64,000 bases of DNA, from NCBI RefSeq assembly GCF_016097555.1, contig NC_054702.1:112472968-112536967 (forward strand). Direction: 5' to 3'. Origin of the DNA: Gigantopelta aegis (taxonomy: Eukaryota; Mollusca; Gastropoda; Neomphalida; Peltospiridae). Every line of letters begins with the position of its first letter. The first letter of the stretch is position 1. The position numbers were made by a program, and so were the translations under genes. Under the pieces are notes generated by a model. The model saw only the letters and a list, made by a program, of their open reading frames with translations, did no database searches and was not told the origin of the DNA. Of the stretch, positions 1 through 11,600 are shown piece after piece.

Positions 1-2259
1 GAGATCGTGGAGGAGCTACAGGAGTACCTGGTTCACACTGTACACTTCACACAATATGATTTATTACAGGTTTCTTCACGAGGAAGGAGATCGTGGAGGA
101 GTACCTGGCTCACACTGTACATTTCACACAATATGATTTATTACAGGTTTCTTCACGAGGAAGGAGATCATGGAGGAGTACCTGGCTCACACTACACTTC
201 ACACAATATGATTTATTACAGGTTTCTTCACGAGGAAGGAGATCGTGGAGGAGCTACAGGAGTACCTGGTTCACACTGTACACTTCACACAATATGATTT
301 ATTACAGGTTTCTTCACGAGGAAGGAGATCGTGGAGGAGTACCTGGTTCACACTGTACACTTCACACAATATGATTTATTACAGGTTTCTTCACGAGGAA
401 GGAGATCGTGGAGGAGCTACAGGAGTACCTGGTTCACACTGTACACTTCACACAATATGATTTATTACAGGTTTCTTCACGAGGAAGGAGATCGTGGACG
501 AGTACCTGGTTCACACTGTACACTTCACACAATATGATTTATTACAGGTTTCTTCACGAGGAAGGAGATCGTGGAGGAGTACCTGGCTCACACTGTACAC
601 TTCACACAATATGATTTATTACAGGTTTCTTCACGAGGAAGGAGATCGTGGACGAGTACCTGGTTCACACTGTACACTTCACACAATATGATTTATTACA
701 GGTTTCTTCACGAGGAAGGAGATCGTGGAGGAGTACCTGGTTCACACTGTACACTTCACACAATATGATTTATTACAGGTTTCTTCACGAGGAAGGAGAT
801 CGTGGAGGAGTACCTGGCTCACACTGTACATTTCACACAATATGATTTATTACAGGTTTCTTCACGAGGAAGGAGATCGTGGAGGAGTACCTGGCTCACA
901 CTGTACACTTCACACAATATGATTTATTACAGGTTTCTTCACGAGGAAGGAGATCGTGGACGAGTACCTGGCTCACACTGTACACTTCACACAATATGAT
1001 TTATTACAGGTTTCTTCACGAGGAAGGAGATCGTGGAGGAGCTACAGGAGTACCTGGTTCACACTGTACACTTCACACAATATGATGTATTACAGGTTTC
1101 ATCACGAGGAAGGAGATCGTGGAGGAGCTACAGGAGTACTTGGTTCACACTGTACACTTCACACAATATGATTTATTACAGGTTTCTTCACGAGGAAGGA
1201 GATTGTGGAAGAGTACCTGGCTCACACTGTACACTTCACACAATATGATTTATTACAGGTTTCTTCACGAGGAAGGAGATCGTGGAGGAGTACCTGGCTC
1301 ACACTGTACATTTCACACAATATGATTTATTACAGGTTTCTTCACGAGGAAGGAGATCGTGGAGGAGTACCTGGCTCACACTGTACACTTCACACAATAT
1401 GATTTATTACAGGTTTCTTCACGAGGAAGGAGATCGTGGAGGAGTACCTGGCTCACACTGTACATTTCACACAATATGATTTATTACAGGTTTCTTCACG
1501 AGGAAGGAGATTGTGGAGGAGTACCTGGTTCACACTGTACACTTCACACAATATGATTTATTACAGGTTTCTTCACGAGGAAGGAGATCGTGGAGGAGTA
1601 CCTGGCTCACACTGTACATTTCACACAATATGATTTATTACAGGTTTCTTCACGAGGAAGGAGATCGTGGAGGAGTGCCTGGCTCACACTGTACACTTCA
1701 CACAATATGATTTTTTACAGGTTTCTTCACGAGGAAGGAGATCGTGGAGGAGTACCTGGCTCACACTGTACACTTCACACAATATGATTTATTACAGGTT
1801 TCTTCACGAGGAAGGAGATCATGGAGGAGTACCTGGTTCACACTGTACACATCACACAATATGATTTATTACAGGTTTCTTCACGAGGAAGGAGATCGTG
1901 GAGGAGTACCTGGCTCACACTGTACATTTCACACAATATGATTTATTACAGGTTTCTTCACGAGGAAGGAGATCGTAGAGGAGTACCTGGTTCACACTGT
2001 ACACTTCACACAATATGATTTATTACAGGTTTCTTCACGAGGAAGGAGATTGTGGAGGAGTACCTGGTTCACACTGTACATTTCACACAATATGATTTAT
2101 TACAGGTTTCTTCACGAAGAAGGAGATCGTGGAGGAGTACCTGGCTCACACTGTACACTTCACACAATATGATTTATTACAGGTTTCTTCACGAGGAAGG
2201 AGATCGTGGACGAGTACCTGGTTCACACTGTACACTTCACACAATATGATTTATTACAG
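1..2259 (+). repeat. 77/86-bp minisatellite made of an intron-exon junction
   Basis: About 29 head-to-tail copies run straight into the real exon at 2260. Each unit holds the intron end (ATATGATTTATTACAG, a good 3' splice acceptor), about 40-50 bases matching the start of the exon, and about 20 bases of linker (CACACTGTACACTTCACACA). Most units are 77 bp; some are 86 bp because they keep a 9-bp segment (CTACAGGAG) that is also in the real exon. Both lengths leave remainder 2 when divided by 3, so each extra unit shifts the reading frame. The many short overlapping ORFs here are by-products of the repeat. The array continues off the left edge. Confidence 0.95.
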
Positions 2260-2780
2260 GTTTCTTCACGAGGAAGGAGATCGTGGAGGAGCTACAGGAG
2301 TACCTGGCCCACGATTTCCCGGAGTTCAGCCACCTGCACGCGTACGCGGGGGTCGTGCTTCACCTGATGTTTGGCCGCTCTACCTCCACGCTGTCCCAGC
2401 TGGCAGCCTCCTCCGTCTTTCAGATGTGCTTCATCCAGAACACCACCTGCCTGCAGAAGATCCTACCCGTGAACATGTTCAAGCAGAACTTCCTGCCGGA
2501 CGATCTCCACCACTTCGACACATACGAGGAGTACGTGACGCTCGTCTTGAACCGGACGGTCCTCACCGCCCTCATTGACATGCTGGCTCTGCCCCAGGAC
2601 TCCCTCCTCAACTTCGAGGTGGAACTGCTTCTTCATCAGATGGCCGTCAGGTTCTCCAAGTACAAAATCCAGCGTCCCGAACACTTGTTTTCTCAGAACA
2701 GTGACGCCAGCGATGATTCTGTGTCGTCTGACAACAGTGACATCAGCCAGGAGGATGAATCTGATCTTGAGTATTGGTGA
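2260..2780 (+). CDS. last coding exon of an unrecognised gene (partial)
   Basis: This is an open frame from the acceptor TTATTACAG|GT to the TGA at 2778-2780, giving about 173 residues after a split first codon. Codon use is GC-richer than the surroundings, as for a real exon. The protein part is largely helical and hydrophobic (for example LHLMFGRSTSTLSQLAASS and LLNFEVELLLHQMAVRF). It ends in an acidic Ser/Asp/Glu-rich tail finishing DLEYW. An armadillo/HEAT-like helical protein is possible, but I do not recognise the family and assign no function. The rest of the gene lies off the left edge. A possible poly(A) signal AATAAA lies at 3883-3888. The acceptor is embedded in the last unit of the upstream minisatellite. 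Confidence 0.8.
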
Positions 2781-3942
2781 TTAGTGGAACTGTGCAGAAT
2801 ATTGTGAATCCTTGAAGATAAGACTCATCTTTAACATAAGCTGGGCAAATTAAGAGACTATAGAATTGTTTTTAATTCCAGTAGCCATGGGATCAGTGAT
2901 TTTCTAAATGCACTCAGTGCAGTGGTCTAAAATAGAGAATTTGAAATAACCTTTACTTCTCAGTAAACCATTTTAATGAGCTTAATCTACTGAAGGTTCA
3001 GTTCCCTGAAAATATTTGTTGGCTTAGATAAACTTTACCTTCTATTACACGTGCATATATTTACTAAGGTTTAAGCATGTCTTATCCAAATGTTTTCACT
3101 TCCCTGGAAATGTGTTCTAAGGCAGATTTGCCTTTACAAATGTAATGTTCCTGACACTGGAGAGGTTCTAATAGTTAATGCCAGTCATGTACAATATGCA
3201 GTACTATGCATAAAAGATACATTACACATATACCAATGTGTGTCTCTTAAAAACTGTAAATAATTTGAAATTATGACTTGTATGGAAACCACCCCCCACC
3301 CCCGAAGACGCCAGCTTTTCTTTAAGGATTTACAGTAGTAAAAACAGGTTGAACCTGTATCAGTATGGAAATCTTCTGGAGGAAAATGTTATGTGTACCT
3401 CAGAGTTGATGCAATTATGCTTTTGTGTTGCCAAAGTGCTGTTAGAATCAGTGATAATTATTTATGAAATACAATAATAGAGTTGCTCAATCGGTTTTGA
3501 CAACTGAAATATGTCCAAATGAATTACAATGTTGTTTTTTCAATTGTGTAAAGTCATCTTTGTCTTGGTTAATGGTTGTTTTTTTGGAGAGATTGGTATT
3601 AGCATTATTAGTTTTATAGGAAAATGTTGCATAAAGATTTACATTTGCCTTCAAACATAATGGAAACATTTTCAAAGGATTATTATGATTATAGTTAACT
3701 ACTTATGGTTTGAAACTAGTTTACACATATATATTTCAAAGTACAGCAGTTAAGTTAAAGCAGTGTATGGAAAATATTTTTAATTTTAAATATAAAAAAA
3801 ATATTTGATTCAGAATAACAATTTATTGACGTTTTAGTTAGTTGAAAGTAATTTAAAATATTTTCTGTTGTTGTTTGTAATTAATAAAACTCTTAGTCGA
3901 TGATTAGTTAATCAATGTGCTCTACAAAACAAACAAACTTTA

Positions 3943-4150
3943 AGAAAACTCTAGGTTTTTTAAAATTTCTATCAACCCTGTTTAATGTAATGTTTGAACA
4001 GCCTGGTTCAGGGAAAACTCTAGGTTTTTTAAATTTCTATCAACCCTGTTTAATGTAATGTTTGAACAGCCTGGTTCAGGGAAAACTCTAGGTTTTTTAA
4101 ATTTCTATCAACCGTTTAATGTAATGTTTAAACAGCCTGGTTCAGGGAAA
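3943..4150 (+). repeat. 68-bp tandem triplication
   Basis: Three nearly identical units each begin AAAACTCTAGGTTTTTTAAA and end CAGCCTGGTTCAGG. The third carries a small deletion in AACCCTGTTT. It lies in what is probably the 3' flank of the upstream gene, and no function is apparent. Confidence 0.85.
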
Positions 4151-4374
4151 AACTTGTTTAATTGTGTAGGATTCTGCAGAAAAATAGAAAATGTATGTCA
4201 GTTTGTGTGTGAACGTGGATGGTGTACATCATAATACAGTGTATTTAACATATTTGACAGAGTGTGATTGACAATGCTCTTTGTTAAATCGAATCACACA
4301 TCAACCCCTTGACAAGAATGGCATTTAAACTACGGCTAGCTCTAGTCACTATTTAAATCTATAACTAGTCTTCA

Positions 4375-4508
4375 GGGCCTGAGCTTATAAAACGTTTAGA
4401 GTCCAGACTCAATCTCTAATATTGTCACATGCATACATTTATATGGCACTGTCATGACTCTATTGGAGTCGGGAGTCAAGACTCTAAAAGTTTTATAAGC
4501 ATCGGGCC
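4375..4508. mobile_element. small foldback (MITE-like) element
   Basis: The ends are imperfect inverted repeats of about 35 bases: GGGCCTGAGCTTATAAAACG on the left and, reverse-complemented, GGCCCGATGCTTATAAAACT on the right. Each continues into a TTTAGAGTC...GACTC block. There is no coding capacity. A related, left-truncated copy lies at 61829-61937, which supports a mobile family. Superfamily not determined. Confidence 0.7.
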
Positions 4509-7500
4509 AGGTTTCATATCATTATGTCATATTTTTTATTACTTATTTACATACCATCACATCTAAATATCATTTTGAAAATTTAAAGAACAGTCTTTCC
4601 TTGCTGAGATTCTATAAATATTTGGCTGGTTTTGCTCATGGTTGTATGCTTAAATATAATGTCATGCTTGATAATTTCTGATATTGCATCACTGATTAGT
4701 GCACTTGTTCGTGGGTATTTTAACCAGTTAAAAAAAGGTTAGTCTAATGCATATGCACAACAGTGTTGAGATTATTCCATTCCCATGTAAAAACACAAAA
4801 AGCACTACTACCATTTGTGAGATTTTTGTCATAATTCATTTAAATATTTTAAACCACGCTCTATATTTTCAAAGCTATCTTAGGTTACAATATCGTAAAA
4901 CTTATGACATCACTGCAACACGCCATAGTCCCTGATTGTTTTACAAAATGATGTTGCTAAGATAGCTTAAATATGGGCCCAGGATAACAGCTGAATAGTT
5001 CTGTAGTCATCCGATTGATGTGTGGTTCTCATTTTCAATTCTTACAGAGCTTGAGCATAATATGTAGAGCTTACTTTGACAAGATGTTTTACTTTTCCAT
5101 TTATTGTGAAGGATCATTCCGCATATGTTGAATATTCACTCATTCCATTGCAGTTACAGTTGAGAATTGTGTCCTTATATGTTGACCTTGCATACTTGCA
5201 TTCAAAATGCATAATGGAGGTGATGTATTGATATTTGCATACCATACAAAAACCCAAAACAAAACGTTTTAAAAACATTTTACATTCTTAGATTCCATTT
5301 TCCACTTTTTCTCCATAACTAGTGTATACAAGAAAGCTTTAACACACATTCATAATGTTAATCTTGTATATTTTGAAATAAACTATTGGTGAAAAGTGAA
5401 TATGAAAGTTTGCTGTGATAATCGGAGCCCAATATGAATGTATTATTAAAAACATTCTAAAATGAAGCTGCAGGAACTATTGACATCATTTACTTTCAAA
5501 TTCAGGGACATCAAAGATTTTTAATCTGTATCATAATTCCAGTAGTGTTAATTTTATATCCCACATAATTAGAATTATAACAAGTTCTGAGAAAACTGCT
5601 CAGTGATCTGTTGCAGATGTTTACATTAGACATGTTATATCTCCAACCCACATCTGATAAACACCATTTAAGATGTTTACGAGTGTGCGGACAAATTAAC
5701 TTGAAATACTGTAAATCAGGAAATGTTAGCGAGTATAAAAGTTTAGTGAATTTAATGTGACCACACAAGATACTAAATTTAAAGAGATATACAACAGACT
5801 ATTCAGAAATGTTTTTGTACGATTGCTGTGTCAGAGAATAACTGAACACACAACAATGATTACATGATATGCATCAAACCAAAAGTATAACAAATGACAT
5901 TAGTTAGTTAGCATGTACGGTACTGCAATTTTCGACTAAATTTAAGGTATATGCAAGCTGCATAACATCAAAAGTCAAAAACTATTATTTCAGCTAATCT
6001 ACAACTTAAGGTTATTCTTTTCTTAAGTTTCTATGTTGAATGACTGAACATATGTATTTATTGGAGATAATTAAATGTACACAGCTGTTCAAGTTGAATG
6101 AGACTAAGAGTAAATCCACTTTCGTAAATTCTGCCCATTCTAACATATCATGGAAATACTAATTATGATTGTCACAGAACAAGATGTGTGCCAAATAATG
6201 CTGCGTTTACTTTTTTAACATCAAACTGTAATATTCCAGAGTTCTTAGGTTTAAAAAGAAGAATATATACATGTGTGTCATATTATTATTATTGTGATGT
6301 TGTATTCATATTTAAACAGATAATTATTTAATCTTCATTGTCTAAGTACTATTCAGGTTCAACATAGATGTTACGTATCTTTATATTTTTGTGTGTGAAT
6401 GATGTTGTGAAGATGTTTGTGTTTTTGGAACAAGTAGAAAGAATATTGTTGATAATTTAATGTTGTGGTTAAGAAATTATTACTTTGATTGTTGACCATT
6501 TCTATGGTATACATGTAAATGTGTTGTATGAATATCAAAATATATATTTATTATGATTCTTTGGTTATGAAAAGAGTTCAAACTGAATATTATTCAGTTA
6601 CTAATTATTACTACTGCTATAAGTTAAAAACTATATATATATATTTCATGATATACTATACCATCAATAACAATGCGACAGTAATTTAATGTGGTTTAAA
6701 ATGGCGATTATGCGATACTATTTACCATATTATGCTGTGAAATTTGTGAAACATGTAAAGAACAAAAGTACATGTATAATTTTTAATCCATTATAATTTT
6801 GACATGGTAACACAATATAATTAACCGCTTCACAAAATGAAAATAATGTTGTCAGCGAGGTTAGTTTGAAAGAATGTGCAGTGAATGTCTTACTAACAGT
6901 GTTTTTAAACATACAGATTTCTATGGTTGAAATCCAGTGTTGAATTTGATTCAGTATACATGTAGTTTGTTGGTAGGTCAGTGTTGTATATATTCAAGGT
7001 TGTGATGAATTCTGTGATTTTAACACTTACAGTAACCATTTGGATGTCACTAATATCATTATTCCTGCTGCCTGGAAAAACTTTAGAAACTGGAACTGCT
7101 AAAGACATCAATACTCATTGGTTAATCAAGTTAACATTAGAACCCCCCCCCCCCCCCCCCAAATTAATTTGACCAACTGGACAATGGCATGAATTCCAAG
7201 AGAATGGGGGTAATTCAGCTGTTCATGATCACATTTTGCAAATACACCAACCAAATTTACAGTCACTTGGCTTTTGTTTAATATTCATAATGTTTTTTTT
7301 AACAATTTTAAGTATTTTCTTCTCAAAATTGGTTGTTTTTCCAGTGAAATGCATGGCTTATACTATACTACTATTTAAAGTAAACTCCAGTGAAAGATTT
7401 ATGCATCTTTATTATATGATTTGTTTACGTGAAACTACAGTGGACGTTTACCTGGGACTTCTGAGGACTGCTGATTATTTGCCATTTCTGAGTGCTGCTT

Positions 7501-8523
7501 TTTACACCTCTTTGACTGTCTATAAAATTAATGTGTGTTTACAGACTGTGCTTACAAATAAACAGATTTTAATTTGAAGTGTTTTGTTAATGTGTTGGTT
7601 AAACTGTCACCTTAGTTGGTGGGACAAAATGGTGTAAAGAAAAGGAATACGACTACCCATCACTATTCATCAGTACCCTTTAGATGTTTAACACAGAACA
7701 ATTGTGACACTGGTCTAGAGAAGAAACCCACTGCCACGACATGGCTACTCTTACGACTGATTAGCGGCAAGGCTTCTGCTACCAGTGTACATGAATTTTA
7801 AAATTAAAAGGAGTATGAACAGTTGTATGGAAATCTGACAGCAAATCAGTTCAAAAGGAGAAGAAAAAAAATTATTACGCAAGATTTAAAAGCTGCCATC
7901 TCAAGTATGTGTTATTTATTTCGAATATTTCATCAACACTATTTTTCTAACCACTGCAAGCCATTCTTCAATAATCTTTGGCTGAGATCACTATTTATTA
8001 TTTCCCATTTTAACACTGAAACAGAGAGCAATTTCCCTGTACCACATTCAGAGTGGAATGTTTTCTGGGTGTATCTGGAATTCCAGATTTTTAATTGTCT
8101 GTACAACATTTGCAACCAGTAAGATCAGACAATCTTTGTTTTCAATACATTTTGACCCCACAGCATTGCGTAGCCTGTCGCAAACATCAACAGTAATTAA
8201 AGTTGGGAAGACTAACTGAAGTCTTTATTTACAAATTTACACAGCCTGGTTCCTTTTTAGAATATATGACAGTATTTTCATTGTTTAACTTGCACATAAT
8301 GTTGAAAATGTTGAACACAAGCAGTTACGAAGATTAACACATTTTCATGAAAGCACGTTCCAGACAACACTTTTGATTCATGGAAATTGTAATCAGATGT
8401 AACGTTAGCTGCTAACATATCATGTGACACATTCGTAATACTTGATCTCCAAAGAATGGTCATAAGCAATTTCACTGTAAGTATCACCATAAAACACTTT
8501 CATAAGTATGAAAAAAAGAAAGT

Positions 8524-8529
8524 TTTATT
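8524..8529 (-). promoter_or_regulatory. candidate poly(A) signal of NUP43
   Basis: TTTATT on the plus strand reads AATAAA on the minus strand, about 115 bases downstream of the NUP43 stop codon. The spacing fits a short 3' UTR. Another AATAAA-like site lies farther out near 8222. Confidence 0.45.
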
Positions 8530-8641
8530 TACTGTAATGAGATGGAACATTCGATACGGCTGAATTATGACTAAAACTGAGCACCAAGCAATGTCCAGCT
8601 CAACATGCCAAAACAGTTCTGCAGAGATTGTAAATTCACTA

Positions 8642-11600
8642 CTACCGCAACAAGCCTGCTAGACAAACTGTGTATATCGTTTCACTATCTGTGCCACAGA
8701 TTAAAGCATTTCCCTCGATGTCCAGTGAATTTACAGGTAGTGATTTTGTAGGAAGTAAGGAGGTGATGTCCAGTTTATGTCTGGACGATTCCAAAGTCAG
8801 CCATGGACTGTTGTGACTCTCGACGACGGCAGCACGGTTACTCACTTTCCTCTGTGCGTTGTCGCCTCCAGACAAACCACCTACAATAAAAACAGGTTTT
8901 CTTACAAGTGGAAGGACGTAATGTTAGTTGACAAAACTGATCGGCCTCAAATAAAATAACCTTTCACCAAATAGTTTTATCATTAATTAAAAGACTAATT
9001 CAATGGGGCTGAACCCATCTGTCTAATAGTTGTGTAGAGCTACTGATGGCCATGTTATTGCTGCTGTTGCTATCCTTGTTTATACTTTTATCTCTTTTTG
9101 GTTAGAATAGCATCAAATATTGTTGTTTAAATGTAAATAACCATAACCTTTAAAAGACAGTCACAAAATGTTATACATTAAGTAAGTGAATAACTTAGAA
9201 GCGGTCTACAAAATTTCAGTAGCTTGACTAATGGAGATACTTTTTGTTTTCTAACCTTTTCTAGGTCCATTTTATTTCTATATGGGCCCTGAATCAATAA
9301 AATATAACTGATTCCATTTCTAAGTTATTACTTATGAATGTGTTAATAAACAGCTAATAATTAATGTTTATACCGAATTTCTAGTTCAAGAAGCAGTCTT
9401 TAAATCTTTTTATAGCCCTATAAAGATAAGTGATGCCTATCATATTTGTACTTTGTAAAACTAAAATGTAACTATAAAGTAATAGGATCATAATTGCAGT
9501 GTAACTATGAAATCTGTTGGTGATGTCCCCTGATACATACCTAACCCGATCTGTGAGCCTGTATGAATGTCGGTATTGCTGGATGTCATCAATGTTCCGT
9601 CCCAGTGCCACAGTGATCCGTTGTCTGAACATGTGAACAGGTGGTCGGGGTTCGTAGGGTGGAACTTCACTTCCCACACTGAAGTCAAAAATCAAACGTT
9701 ACTCTGATCTGAGATCTAGAGTCAAATAATTTGAAAAAAAAACGAGAAGCAAATGAATACATTTTTAATGGTGCTTACATTTTTTATTTAAAAATTGTGT
9801 TCCTTTAGTAAATATAATGTATATTTTTAATATATAATTGTTAACATTAAAAGCTACTGATTTCAATAAGTTTAATTTGACAATAGTGAAAATGATATGA
9901 ATTTTAACTTGTTACTCACACAATAATAAGACTACAGTATGTTCAATTTTCTACTAAACTCTTGTGCAATAGGACCATGTAACAGTTATTTGCAAACAGA
10001 ATAAAAACTAGTTGGATTCTTCGTCTACAAATCCCAAATATTGGGTCAGAAGTGTTAAGATTGTGAGGTGGAATCAAAACAATGTATATGACATCATATG
10101 TATGATTCCGGCAAATCCTGAATGAAAATAAAACAAATTAAAGGCTTGGAGATAATACTAAACTTATGGAGAGTTAAAACCAACATGTAGCATTGTGCGC
10201 CTCCAACAGTGTCATGGGGAATTTCTCCTGCCGCAGGTCCCAGATGGTGAGCATGCCGTCTCGTCCTCCGGTGGCCAGGATGTATGACTGACTTGGGTGC
10301 TGGTCAACACACTGCAGTGCTATGTGCTCCTCCATACTGAAAACACAAGTCTACAATTAACACGGTGCTGGTTTCTTACAATCACATACGTAAGCAACTA
10401 CTAGATGCAAACCTGACAGTTTGTGAGCAAATAATCAAACCATGGATAAGATTTATTTCTAAACTGCAGCAAACTTTCTACCAAAATATGTTTTGTCATA
10501 TATCTTTGACCATTCATCGCATTAAATGCCATGTCGCATGTTTTCCCTTTATCTCACTTTACAAAACATATGAGTTGAAACAAGAACCGTAACAAAAAGC
10601 CCCTGAAAGTGAAACTTGATGATTAACTCAACATGATAAAGCTATACACAAAATGTCAGCTCAATATTTTGAGGTATTGCAAAGAAGTCCAGAAAACTGC
10701 ATGTGGGACAGATAGATGTTTGGAACAGAATAGAATAGAATAGAATAGAATACATGTTTAACGACACCCCAGCACGAAAAATACATCAGCTATTGGGTAT
10801 CAAACTATGATAAATGTAATAAGAATGTGATGAGCAACATCAATATGTAATAAGAATGTGATGAGCAACATCAATATGTAATAAGAATGTGATGAGCAAC
10901 ATCAATATGTAATAAGAATGTGACGAGCAACATCAATATGTAATAAGAAAGTGATGAGCAACATCAATATGTAATAAGAATGTGATGAGCAACATCAATA
11001 TGTAATAAGAATGTGATGAGCAACATCAATATGTAATAAGAATATGATGAGCAACATCAATAAACAAATTAAACAGATAAATAAAAACACAATGTAAAGA
11101 ACTGTGAAAAAATACAAATATCACAGATAGATAAAATTTAAATTTAGCATAAAAGTCAGTATCACGTAAATATTGTAATAAAAGTTCTGGATGGAAGCAA
11201 AAGGATTCCATCACATTTCGTTGTACAAATATCTCTTTTCTTTTTCTTTGAGATGAGTACCCTCCACCAAAATTGTCACACTGAGGTGGAGGATCCTTCT
11301 TCAAGATAAATGAATGGGTCAAGCAGGTATGACCGATACGAGCATGACAAGACTATTTCATCCTTCCTACACTACTTATAGGACTGCCACTCTCCCAGGA
11401 ATGGCTTGACAGCATGAAGCTTGTTCGCAACAGCACCATTCCCATCATTTTGCCAAGTCGAAAAAATAAACTGGCTGATACAATGTTTGAAATCAGTATA
11501 AGATAGAGAAATGCCTGTTGTAGACTTCGGCATTTTCGGATGGAAAAAAATGGACAGCTTTTCAGCTTTAGTTCTGACAGATGTAAATGCATCTGAACTG

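Larger units (their letters stand above)
2781..8641. other. 3' UTRs and intergenic DNA between convergent genes
   Basis: AT-rich non-coding DNA lies between the end of the plus-strand gene and the end of NUP43 on the minus strand. It contains a 68-bp triplication (3943-4150), a small foldback element (4375-4508), a C-run (7141-7160) and a worn SINE fragment near 7720-7760. Short ORFs here, including 7236-7577, have no recognisable domain or coding bias. A minus-strand AATAAA (8524-8529) sits about 115 bases past the NUP43 stop and is a fair poly(A) signal. Confidence 0.6.

Noticed and set aside
7..2249. Many overlapping 65-96 codon ORFs on the plus strand
   Set aside because: They are the minisatellite read in rotating frames, and each ends at the same TGA in the unit.
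7236..7577. 113-codon hydrophobic plus-strand ORF
   Set aside because: AT-rich intergenic DNA with no domain or coding bias; hydrophobicity follows from T-rich codons.
10815..11060. CRISPR-like array
   Set aside because: Units follow each other without unique spacers, and the DNA is eukaryotic; the same holds for the arrays at 1, 19077, 34395 and 62527.
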